64,000 nt of DNA from Aeromicrobium sp. Root344 (GTDB lineage Bacteria > Actinomycetota > Actinomycetes > Propionibacteriales > Nocardioidaceae), in the NCBI RefSeq assembly GCF_001425755.1, contig NZ_LMDH01000001.1, forward strand, positions 1,028,474-1,092,473. Direction: 5' to 3'. The stretch's first letter is position 1, and each line of letters begins with the position of its first letter. Under the pieces are notes generated by a model. The model did not search any database, had not been told where the DNA came from, and saw only the letters and a program-made list of their open reading frames with translations. Shown here piece by piece: positions 56,347 to 62,872 of this stretch. A program made the translations under genes and the position numbers.

Positions 56347-57483
56347 ATGGACTTCCAGTTGGACTCCGAGCAAGAGGCCCTGCGCGACGCCGTACGCGGC
56401 CTGCTGTCCAAGGCGTACGACACGTCCGAGACCCGCCGTGAGGTGACGAAGCAGGACCCGGGCTGGGGTGACAAGACCTGGCAGCAGCTCGCCGAGATGG
56501 GCGTCCTGGGCCTGCCCTTCGCCGAGGAGGACGGCGGCATGGGCGCCGGTCCGGCCGAGGTGTCGATCGTCGCCGAGGAGATCGGGCGGGTCATCGCACC
56601 CGAGCCGTTCGTCGAGGCCGTCGTGCTGGCCGGCGGTCTCGTTGCCGCTGCGGGTACGCCCGAGCAGCGCGCCGAGATCCTGGGCTCGCTGGCCGAGGGC
56701 GGCCTGGTGCCGGCGTTCGCGCACACCGAGCCCGCGTCGCGCTACGAGCTCACGGCCACCGGCGTCACGGCATCGGGCAGCGGCGACTCCTGGACGCTCA
56801 ACGGCGTCAAGGAGCCCGTGCTCGGCGGCGCACGAGCCGACCTGCTGATCGTCAGCGCCGCTGTCGACGGCGGCACCGGACTCTTCCTGGTGAAGCCCGA
56901 CGCCGAGGGCCTCACGCGTACGGGCTACACCACGTTCGACGGTGGCCGCGCGGCCCACGTCGGCTTCGCCAACACCCCGGCGACGCCTCTGGGCGAGCCG
57001 GGCGCCGACCAGTCGGCCGTCATCGCAGCGACCGTGGCGCGGGCCCAGATCGCGTACGGGCACGAGTCGCTCGGGGCGATGGAGACCGCGCTGCGTACGA
57101 CGACCGAGTACCTCAAGACGCGCAAGCAGTTCGGCGTCCCGCTCATGACGTTCCAGGCGCTCACGTTCCGGGCGGCCGACATGTACGTCTCACTGGAGCT
57201 CGCACGCAGCACCGTCACGTGGGCGACGCTGGTCCTGCTCGACGGCGGCGACGCAACGGAGGCCGCCTCACGCGCCAAGCTGCAGGTCAGCAAGGCGGGC
57301 CGGCACATTGGCCAAGAGGCGATCCAGCTGCACGGTGGCATCGGCATGACCGCGGAGTACAGCGTCGGGCACTACACGAGCCGCCTCACCGCGATCGACC
57401 ACGCCCTCGGCGACGGCCGGCACCACCTCAACCGGCTCGTGTCGACCCTCGGCGACCACGGCGTCGTCGAGCCCCTGCCCTGA
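56347..57483 (+). CDS. Acyl-CoA dehydrogenase family protein, second of a pair
   Basis: A 378-aa paralogue of the preceding protein. It has a shorter middle domain (VLGGARADLLIVSAAVDGG) and the C-terminal helical bundle QLHGGIGMTAEYSVGHYTSRL. The QxHGGxGxT segment is conserved, but the FAD loop E-P-A-x-G-S-D of the first protein is replaced by FAHTEPASRYELT. This asymmetry fits a heteromeric complex in which the two subunits share FAD sites. Ends just before a palindromic repeat. Confidence 0.83.
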   Translation: MDFQLDSEQEALRDAVRGLLSKAYDTSETRREVTKQDPGWGDKTWQQLAEMGVLGLPFAEEDGGMGAGPAEVSIVAEEIGRVIAPEPFVEAVVLAGGLVAAAGTPEQRAEILGSLAEGGLVPAFAHTEPASRYELTATGVTASGSGDSWTLNGVKEPVLGGARADLLIVSAAVDGGTGLFLVKPDAEGLTRTGYTTFDGGRAAHVGFANTPATPLGEPGADQSAVIAATVARAQIAYGHESLGAMETALRTTTEYLKTRKQFGVPLMTFQALTFRAADMYVSLELARSTVTWATLVLLDGGDATEAASRAKLQVSKAGRHIGQEAIQLHGGIGMTAEYSVGHYTSRLTAIDHALGDGRHHLNRLVSTLGDHGVVEPLP

Positions 57484-57610
57484 GCCTTGGGCGGTGACCT
57501 AGGTCGAACCCTTCCCCCGAGGCGGTGGCCCAGGTCGAACCGTCGATCTGACGCGGTGGCCCTGGTCGAACGCGGAGGTCGCGGGTTCGACCTAGGTCAC
57601 CGCCCAAGGC
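57484..57610. repeat. Four-unit palindromic repeat element with perfect 27-bp arms
   Basis: The outer arms (57484-57510 and 57584-57610) are perfect reverse complements over 27 bp, starting GCCTTGGGCGGTGACCTAGG. Between them are two more forward copies of the inner unit, GCGGTGGCCCAGGTCGAACC (57522-57541) and GCGGTGGCCCTGGTCGAACG (57553-57572). The unit is shared with the element at 9178-9291. It lies in a convergent gap and may also terminate transcription. Confidence 0.8.
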
Positions 57611-57619
57611 AGCGCGACC

Positions 57620-58285
57620 TCAGGCCCGGGCGAGCGCCTTTGCGTCGGCCATGACGCCGGCGACGAAGATGGCGATGCCGTCGGAGTAGTACTCGTCGGT
57701 GTTGGCGCACTCGATCATCGCGTCGGCGGCTGCGCGGAGGCGCGGGTAGCGGTCCTCGGGCAGCGACGTGAGCATCGCCCGTTTGCGGTCGAGCTCCTCC
57801 TGTCGCCGCTCGGGCTTGAACGCGAGCTCCGCGCCCGGCTCCCGGCTGACGAGCGTCATCGCGATCTGCAACGTGTAGTGCGCCACCGCCGCTGAACGCT
57901 CGACGTCGAACCCCGCAATGGAGAGCTTGTCGAGGAACCGCTCGGTCAGGTCACGGCCCACCTCGGCCTGCATGATCTGCTGAGCCACGAGCGGAGACGC
58001 GCTGGGGTGGGCGCGCATGACATCCACGAGCGACGTCATGGCCTCGCGGAGGTAGTCCTCCAGCGGCAGGTCCTCGTCGGGGATCCGGAGGGACGACACC
58101 ACGGCGTCGCCGACGGCGGCGAGCAACGCCTCCTTGTTGGCGAAGTGCCAGTAGAGCGCCATCGGCGTCACGCCGAACGCGTCAGCGACCTTGCGGACAG
58201 TCAGCGCGTCGAGTCCTTCGGCATCGACGATCGCGAGGGCGCGTTCGACGACGAGGGCCGGATTGAGCGAGTTCTTGGGCTTCAC
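57620..58285 (-). CDS. TetR-family regulator (TetR class with C-terminal TetR_C domain)
   Basis: A 221-aa protein. HTH ALTVRKVADAFGVTPMALYWHFANKEALLAAV, and a C-terminal domain with VERSAAVAHYTLQIAMTLVSREPG. GTG 58285 (VKPKNSLNP) is preferred to the upstream TTG; TATAGT lies 8 bases before it. It is divergent from an MFS exporter gene and should repress it, with release by the exported compound. Confidence 0.83.
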   Translation of the reverse strand: MKPKNSLNPALVVERALAIVDAEGLDALTVRKVADAFGVTPMALYWHFANKEALLAAVGDAVVSSLRIPDEDLPLEDYLREAMTSLVDVMRAHPSASPLVAQQIMQAEVGRDLTERFLDKLSIAGFDVERSAAVAHYTLQIAMTLVSREPGAELAFKPERRQEELDRKRAMLTSLPEDRYPRLRAAADAMIECANTDEYYSDGIAIFVAGVMADAKALARA

Positions 58286-58297
58286 AGTTGACAACTA

Positions 58298-58343
58298 TAC
58301 GGCATACATGATTCCTTTACGTCGTACATTTACAACGTAAAGG
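58298..58343. promoter_or_regulatory. TetR/MFS intergenic operator region
   Basis: TACGGCATACAT (58298-58309) and TACGTCGTACAT (58318-58329) are direct repeats exactly 20 bp apart. The second also falls inside an inverted repeat with 9-bp arms CCTTTACGT and ACGTAAAGG (58314-58343) that reaches into the MFS ribosome binding site. AT content is clearly higher than in the surroundings. Confidence 0.5.
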
Positions 58344-58350
58344 AGTGGTC

Positions 58351-59772
58351 ATGAACGACCGCAGGAACATCTGGGCTCTCGTGGCCGTCGCGCTTGCGAC
58401 GTTCATGACATACCTCGACAACAACATCATCAACGTGGCGATCCCGGTCATCGAGCGGGACCTGCACCTGACGACCTCCGGCATGGAATGGATCGTCAGC
58501 TCGTACATCCTCACGTTCGCCGGCCTCATGCTCGTCGGCGGACGACTCGCGGACCTGTTCGGTCGCCGTCGCCTGTTCCTCGTCGGCCTCGGCGTGTTCA
58601 CGCTCGCCTCTCTCGCTGCCGGCCTCTCCGGCGACGTCGGCACGCTGATCGCCAGTCGCGCGGTGCAGGGCGTCGGCGCAGCGCTGCTCACCCCGACGAC
58701 GCTGGCCATCATCTCTGCCACGTTCACCGACAAGCGCGAACGCAACGTCGCGGTCGGCATCTGGGGCGCCGTCGGCGCCCTGGCCCTCGCCGCGGGGCCG
58801 CTGCTCGGCGGCCTGCTGAGCGAGCACGTCGCCTGGGAATGGATCTTCTTCATCAATGTCCCGCTCGGCCTGATCACCGCGGGCATCGCCACGTGGGCGA
58901 TCGACGAGTCCCGCGATCCGGTGACCCGCAAGCTCGACCTGTCGGGACTCCTGGCCTCCACGATCGCGCTCTCGGCCCTGACGTACGCCCTGATCGAGGG
59001 CATCTCCCGCGGGTGGACGTCGACGCCGATCATGGCGGCGTTCGTCGTCGCCGCGGCAGCAGGAGCGGCGTTCGTGTCGATCGAGCGTACGGCGACCGAT
59101 CCCATGGTCGATCTGGCGCTGTTCCGCGACCGGGTGTTCACCGGCGCGATCGTGTCGCTGATGCTGTGGGCGTTCGGGCTGTTCGGGATCTACTTCTTCA
59201 CGTCGCTCTACCTCCAGGGCGTGCTGGGCTTCTCCCCCACGCGCGCCGGCATGACCTTCGTGCCGATGGCGTTGTTCATGGCGGTCGCTGCAGCAACGTC
59301 CGAAGGTGTCGCCCGCCGCTTCGGCGCCCACCGATCGGTGACGTTCGGCATGGCGCTGATGGGCACCGCGATCGCCTCGCTGGCGCTCCTTGGAGCCGAT
59401 GCCGGAGCGATGGACCTGATGCCGAGCTTCATCGCGATCGGCATCGGTGGCGGTCTGACCATCCCGTTGACGGCGACGGTCCTCGGCGTCATGCCTGCGG
59501 ACCAGGCCGGTGTCGCCTCGGGCGTGTTCAACACGTCGAGAGAGCTCGCGGGCCTGCTGGGCATCACGGTCATCGGCGTCATCCTGAGCAGCCGCGAGGA
59601 CTCGCTCATCGCCTCGGGGCACACGCCGGTCGACGCGTACCTGGGCGGCTACCGCTTCGGTCTGGTCATCGCCGGGCTCCTCGTCGTCGCCGGCGCGGTC
59701 GCAGCATGGGCGGCACTCCGCAAGGCCGAGGACGAGCCGGTGCTCAACGAGGACGTGCTCGTCGGCGTCTGA
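58351..59772 (+). CDS. MFS drug-efflux transporter, DHA2 family (14 helices)
   Basis: A 473-aa exporter. TYLDNNIINVAIPVIERDL, GGRLADLFGRRRLFLVG (motif A) and SRAVQGVGAALLTPTTLAI (motif C-like) are DHA2 hallmarks. ATG has AAAGGAG 6 nt upstream; a GTG six bases earlier is less well placed. Divergent from its probable TetR repressor. Followed by a strong terminator. Confidence 0.87.
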   Translation: MNDRRNIWALVAVALATFMTYLDNNIINVAIPVIERDLHLTTSGMEWIVSSYILTFAGLMLVGGRLADLFGRRRLFLVGLGVFTLASLAAGLSGDVGTLIASRAVQGVGAALLTPTTLAIISATFTDKRERNVAVGIWGAVGALALAAGPLLGGLLSEHVAWEWIFFINVPLGLITAGIATWAIDESRDPVTRKLDLSGLLASTIALSALTYALIEGISRGWTSTPIMAAFVVAAAAGAAFVSIERTATDPMVDLALFRDRVFTGAIVSLMLWAFGLFGIYFFTSLYLQGVLGFSPTRAGMTFVPMALFMAVAAATSEGVARRFGAHRSVTFGMALMGTAIASLALLGADAGAMDLMPSFIAIGIGGGLTIPLTATVLGVMPADQAGVASGVFNTSRELAGLLGITVIGVILSSREDSLIASGHTPVDAYLGGYRFGLVIAGLLVVAGAVAAWAALRKAEDEPVLNEDVLVGV

Positions 59773-59782
59773 CCCACGGACC

Positions 59783-59822
59783 GCGACGCCCCGCCACCAT
59801 CCCTCCGGTGGCGGGGCGTCGC
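59783..59822. terminator. Bidirectional terminator between MFS gene and SRP RNA
   Basis: Perfect 16-bp arms GCGACGCCCCGCCACC and GGTGGCGGGGCGTCGC with an 8-nt loop. It serves the MFS gene and, on the other strand, the SRP RNA. Confidence 0.8.
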
Positions 59823-59838
59823 GCTCGGAGCATGAAAG

Positions 59839-59926
59839 GACCCCTCGCGCACCCGACAGAGCTCACTGACCCTTGCTGCCTTCCGGCCCTGGGGGAGTTG
59901 GGTGATGTGTCGCCGCGCGAGGGGCT
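59839..59926 (-). ncRNA. ffs: Small signal recognition particle RNA (4.5S-like)
   Basis: On the minus strand the conserved apical domain reads CAGGGCCGGAAGGCAGCAAG, the Ffh-binding tetraloop and asymmetric loop of bacterial SRP RNA. The ends pair through GCGCGAGGGG (59915-59924) and CCCCTCGCGC (59841-59850). TATGAT (complement of 59934-59939) is a -10 box seven bases upstream of the predicted 5' end. Length about 88 nt. Confidence 0.9.
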
Positions 59927-60021
59927 GTCGTCCATCATACGGAGCGCCCGCGTACGCCCTCAAGTCGGGCGCGGCCGTACCGATTCGTCGGCAACCATGC
60001 CGGACCGGTAACCTCGTCCGC

Positions 60022-60106
60022 GGAGGATTCGCATAGTGGCCTAGTGCGCTCGCTTGGAAAGCGGGTTGAGTGAAAGCTCTCAGGGGTTCGAATCCCCTAT
60101 CCTCCG
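60022..60106 (+). tRNA. tRNA-Ser (GGA)
   Basis: An 85-nt tRNA with a long variable arm. Acceptor GGAGGAT pairs with ATCCTCC, the anticodon loop CTTGGAAAG gives GGA, and the T-arm is GGGTTCGAATCC-like. CCA is not encoded (GCCG follows). Confidence 0.95.
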
Positions 60107-60110
60107 CCGA

Positions 60111-60152
60111 AACGCGAGGAGCCCGGCTGACGCCGGGCCCTCGCGTTCTTTG
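60111..60152 (+). terminator. Terminator after tRNA-Ser
   Basis: AACGCGAGG and CCTCGCGTT arms with an inner CCCGGC/GCCGGG stem, followed by CTTTG. The stem is long and followed by T-rich sequence. Confidence 0.8.
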
Positions 60153-60259
60153 CTGGTCGCCTTACGAGCTGACCCGGCGGAGGCTTGCCTCCGTCCCTGA
60201 GCTGCCGCCGCACCCCCGGGCCTCTGGCATCTCGCGCCGATATCCGACAGGCTGACGAC

Positions 60260-60607
60260 ATGACCCAGTACCTGCTTGCCGTGCACTCCAGCGCCGACGA
60301 CTACGACCGCTCCTTCGAGGAGATGCAGCCCGTCTTCGAGACCGTCGACCGGTTCAACCAGAAGCTCGTCGCCGACGGCATCTGGGTCTTCGGTGGCGGC
60401 CTCGAACGCATCGAGGCGGCGACGACGGTCGACGGCACCAACGGCCAGACGCTCGTCATCGACGGGCCGTACCTCGAGACCAAGGAGTACCTCGGCGGTT
60501 TCTGGGTCATCGAGGCGCCCGATCTCGAGACCGCCCATCGCATCGCCCTCGAGGCTTCCGAGGCGTGCGGCGGCAAGGTCGAGGTGCGCCCGTTCCAGGC
60601 GGAGTGA
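60260..60607 (+). CDS. YciI/DGPF-domain protein 1
   Basis: A 115-aa protein of the YCII-related (DGPF) family. MTQYLLAVHSSADDYDRSF, the FGGGLERIEAATTV segment and VIDGPYLETKEYLGGFWVIE contain the DGP[FY] signature. DGPF proteins accompany ECF42 sigma factors in actinobacteria and are of unknown function, probably enzymatic or scaffold proteins. About 80% similar to the next gene. ATG follows AGGCTGACGAC; no copy of the shared ECF42-type promoter is seen upstream. Confidence 0.85.
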   Translation: MTQYLLAVHSSADDYDRSFEEMQPVFETVDRFNQKLVADGIWVFGGGLERIEAATTVDGTNGQTLVIDGPYLETKEYLGGFWVIEAPDLETAHRIALEASEACGGKVEVRPFQAE

Positions 60608-60623
60608 ACTTGTCCGTGCACGG

Positions 60624-60652
60624 TGTCGTATCCGAGCTGCCCCGTTCGTGGA
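60624..60652 (+). promoter_or_regulatory. ECF42-type promoter, copy A (DGPF2-sigma operon)
   Basis: TGTCGTATC (60624-60632), 9 bp, then CCGTTCGTGGA (60642-60652), lying 47 bp before the DGPF2 start. The same two blocks with the same spacing recur at 62315-62343, so it is very likely the promoter recognised by the sigma factor encoded in this operon. Confidence 0.7.
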
Positions 60653-60698
60653 GAGGGTAGAGGCGGTCGACCGGCCACCATCGACGAAGGGAAAGACC

Positions 60699-61046
60699 AT
60701 GACTCAGTACCTGCTTTCGGTGCACGGACCCTCCGAGGTCTGGGACACACCGCTCGAGGAAGCCCAGCCGATGTACGAGGCGACCGACCGGTTCAACGAC
60801 AAGCTCCGCAAGAGCGATGCGTGGGTCTTCGTCGGCGGCCTGGAACGACCCGAGACCGCCACGACGGTCGACGGCACCGGCAACGACGTCATCGTCACCG
60901 ATGGCCCGTACGCCGAGACCAAGGAGTACCTCGGTGGCTTCTGGGTCATCGAGGCGCCCGACCTCGACGCCGCGCTCAAGATCGCCTCCGAGGCGTCCAA
61001 GGCCTGCGGCGGCAAGGTCGAGGTCCGACCGTTCGCAGGCGAGTGA
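60699..61046 (+). CDS. YciI/DGPF-domain protein 2
   Basis: A 115-aa paralogue of the previous protein (MTQYLLSVHGPSEVWDTPLE, VTDGPYAETKEYLGGFWVIE). GAAGGGAAAG lies 4-5 nt before the ATG. Its stop overlaps the GTG of the sigma factor gene, so both are made from one mRNA. Tandem DGPF genes before an ECF42 gene are a known arrangement; their role in signalling is not understood. Confidence 0.87.
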   Translation: MTQYLLSVHGPSEVWDTPLEEAQPMYEATDRFNDKLRKSDAWVFVGGLERPETATTVDGTGNDVIVTDGPYAETKEYLGGFWVIEAPDLDAALKIASEASKACGGKVEVRPFAGE

Positions 61047-62290
61047 CCCAGAGCTCGGACCTGCGCGCGGAGATCGACCGGATCTACCGCGAGGAGTACG
61101 GCCGGGTGGTCGCTTCGCTCGCCCGTCGATTCGGCGATCTCGACATCGCCGAGGACGCGGCGGCCGAGGCGTTGGTCAAGGCGGTCGAACGCTGGCCAGA
61201 TGACGGCATCCCACCCAACCCGGGCGGCTGGCTGACCACGACTGCAGCCAACGGCGCCATCGACCGTATCCGCCGCGAGTCCCTGCGTGACACCAAGCAC
61301 CAGGCGGCCATGATGATCACCGACGACACCCCCCACGAACCGACCGGACCGGTCGAGGACGACCGGCTCCGGCTGGTCTTCACCTGCTGCCACCCGGCCC
61401 TCGCTCCCGAGGCCCGCGTGGCGCTGACCCTGCGCCTGCTCGGCGGCCTCACGGTCGAGGAGATCGCCCGCGCGTTCCTCGTGGCCGAGACGACGATGGC
61501 GCAGCGCATCACCCGCGCCAAGGCCAAGATCAAGGCCGCGCACATCCCCTATCGCGTGCCGGAGCGCGACGACGTGACCGATCGCCTCGGCGCTGTGCTC
61601 GCAGTCATCTACCTCGTGTTCAACGAGGGCTACCTGTCGAGCGCCGGCGACGATCCCGTGCGCACCGAGCTGACGGCCGAAGCGATTCGCCTGGGCCGCA
61701 TCCTCCGGCAGCTCCTGCCCGAGGAGGGCGAGGTGGCCGGCCTGCTCGCCCTGATGCTGCTCAGCGAGGCGCGGCGCACCGCCCGGTTCGCCGGTGGGGA
61801 GCTCGTGACGCTCGACGAGCAGGACCGCAGCGGCTGGGACCGCACCCTCATCGCCGAGGGCCATGCGCTCGTGCGCGAGTGCCTCGCTCGCGTCGCGTCG
61901 GGCTCGGCGGCTCCTGGCGCGTACCAGATCATGGCCGCGATCAACGCGGTCCACACCGACACCCAGGATCACCGCGACACCGACTGGTCGCAGATCGTGG
62001 CGCTGTACGACCAGCTGTACGCCGTCAGCCCCACGCCGATCATCGCGCTCAACCGTGCCGTCGCCGTCGCCGAGCTCGACGGGCCCGACGTCGCCCTGGC
62101 GATCGTCGACTCGCTCGACCTCAGCGGCTATCACGCCTGGCACGCCGCCCGCGCCGACCTGCTGCGAAGGCTGGGGCGCAGTGCCGAGGCGCGAACGGAG
62201 TACGACGCCGCGATCGCCGCGACGCAGAACCCGGCCGAGACGGCCTACCTGTCCCGCCGCCGCGCGCACCTGGTCGATCCGAACGCCTGA
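61043..62290 (+). CDS. ECF42-type RNA polymerase sigma factor with long C-terminal extension
   Basis: A 415-aa protein. Sigma region 2 (YREEYGRVVASLARRFGDLDIAEDAAAEALVKAVERWP), region 4 (LTLRLLGGLTVEEIARAFLVAETTMAQRITRAKAKI), then about 230 aa of helical TPR-like sequence (GYHAWHAARADLLRRLGRSAEARTEY). Such an extension and linkage with DGPF genes are typical of ECF42, which has no anti-sigma factor; the extension is thought to control activity. GTG start overlaps the DGPF2 stop (GTGA). Confidence 0.87.
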   Translation: MTQSSDLRAEIDRIYREEYGRVVASLARRFGDLDIAEDAAAEALVKAVERWPDDGIPPNPGGWLTTTAANGAIDRIRRESLRDTKHQAAMMITDDTPHEPTGPVEDDRLRLVFTCCHPALAPEARVALTLRLLGGLTVEEIARAFLVAETTMAQRITRAKAKIKAAHIPYRVPERDDVTDRLGAVLAVIYLVFNEGYLSSAGDDPVRTELTAEAIRLGRILRQLLPEEGEVAGLLALMLLSEARRTARFAGGELVTLDEQDRSGWDRTLIAEGHALVRECLARVASGSAAPGAYQIMAAINAVHTDTQDHRDTDWSQIVALYDQLYAVSPTPIIALNRAVAVAELDGPDVALAIVDSLDLSGYHAWHAARADLLRRLGRSAEARTEYDAAIAATQNPAETAYLSRRRAHLVDPNA

Positions 62291-62314
62291 GGACGAAGAA
62301 AGTTCTCTCCGACC

Positions 62315-62343
62315 TGTCGTATCGGCCGAGCACCGTTCGTGGA
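62315..62343 (+). promoter_or_regulatory. ECF42-type promoter, copy B (DUF6069 gene)
   Basis: TGTCGTATC (62315-62323), 9 bp, CCGTTCGTGGA (62333-62343), 47-48 bp before the start of the downstream gene, identical in blocks and spacing to copy A. Confidence 0.7.
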
Positions 62344-62390
62344 ACTGGTGAGAGGCAGCAACGGGCTGCTTCACCAGCCAGGAGCTCGAC

Positions 62391-62819
62391 ATGACCATCA
62401 CCACCGCTTCCACCGTCCGCACCACCGCCTCGACCACCACACCCATCTGGCGTCCCGCCGCCGCAGCCGGCGTCACGGCAGCCGCCGTCACGGCAGCGGT
62501 CGCGGCCGTCGCCCACGCCGCCGGCGTGTCGCTGACCCTCGACGGCGAACCGATCCCGCCGTCGGGGTTCGCAGTCATGACGCTGGTGTGCACCGCCATC
62601 GGCTTCGGGATCGCGGTCGCGCTGCGCCGCTGGGCCCGGCGCCCGCAGCGTACGTTCGTCCGGACGTCAATCGCGCTGACCGCGCTGTCGTTCCTCCCCG
62701 ACCTGCTGGTCCCCGCGGCTTCGGCCGACACCCGGGTCACTCTGATGGCAACGCATGTCGTGGCCGCGGCGATCGTCATCCCCGTGATCGCCGCGCGACT
62801 CGGCCAGTCGCATCGCTGA
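62391..62819 (+). CDS. DUF6069-type four-helix membrane protein
   Basis: A 142-aa protein with an alanine/threonine-rich N-terminus and four membrane helices (AAAAGVTAAAVTAAVAAVAHA, SGFAVMTLVCTAIGFGIAVAL, SIALTALSFLPDLLVP, MATHVVAAAIVIPVIAARL). CAGGAG lies 6 nt before the ATG. It has its own copy of the sigma-factor promoter, so it is a probable direct target of the ECF42-type factor. Molecular role unknown. Confidence 0.75.
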   Translation: MTITTASTVRTTASTTTPIWRPAAAAGVTAAAVTAAVAAVAHAAGVSLTLDGEPIPPSGFAVMTLVCTAIGFGIAVALRRWARRPQRTFVRTSIALTALSFLPDLLVPAASADTRVTLMATHVVAAAIVIPVIAARLGQSHR

Positions 62820-62831
62820 CTGCGTACGAGG

Positions 62832-62857
62832 CCCGGAACCCGATCACGGGTTCCGGG
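62832..62857. terminator. Terminator between convergent genes
   Basis: Perfect 11-bp arms CCCGGAACCCG and CGGGTTCCGGG with a 4-nt loop, followed by TTCTCGTCGTT on the plus strand. Confidence 0.8.
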
Positions 62858-62872
62858 TTCTCGTCGTTACGG

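Noticed and set aside
60642-60652. LytTR half-site in CCGTTCGTGG of the ECF42 promoters
   Set aside because: Only one copy is present at each place, without the second repeat 12 bp away, and the block is better explained as the sigma -10 region.
60704-62779. A 691-codon minus-strand frame opposite the ECF42 gene
   Set aside because: It is a shadow of the sigma factor and DUF6069 genes with no domain or start signals.
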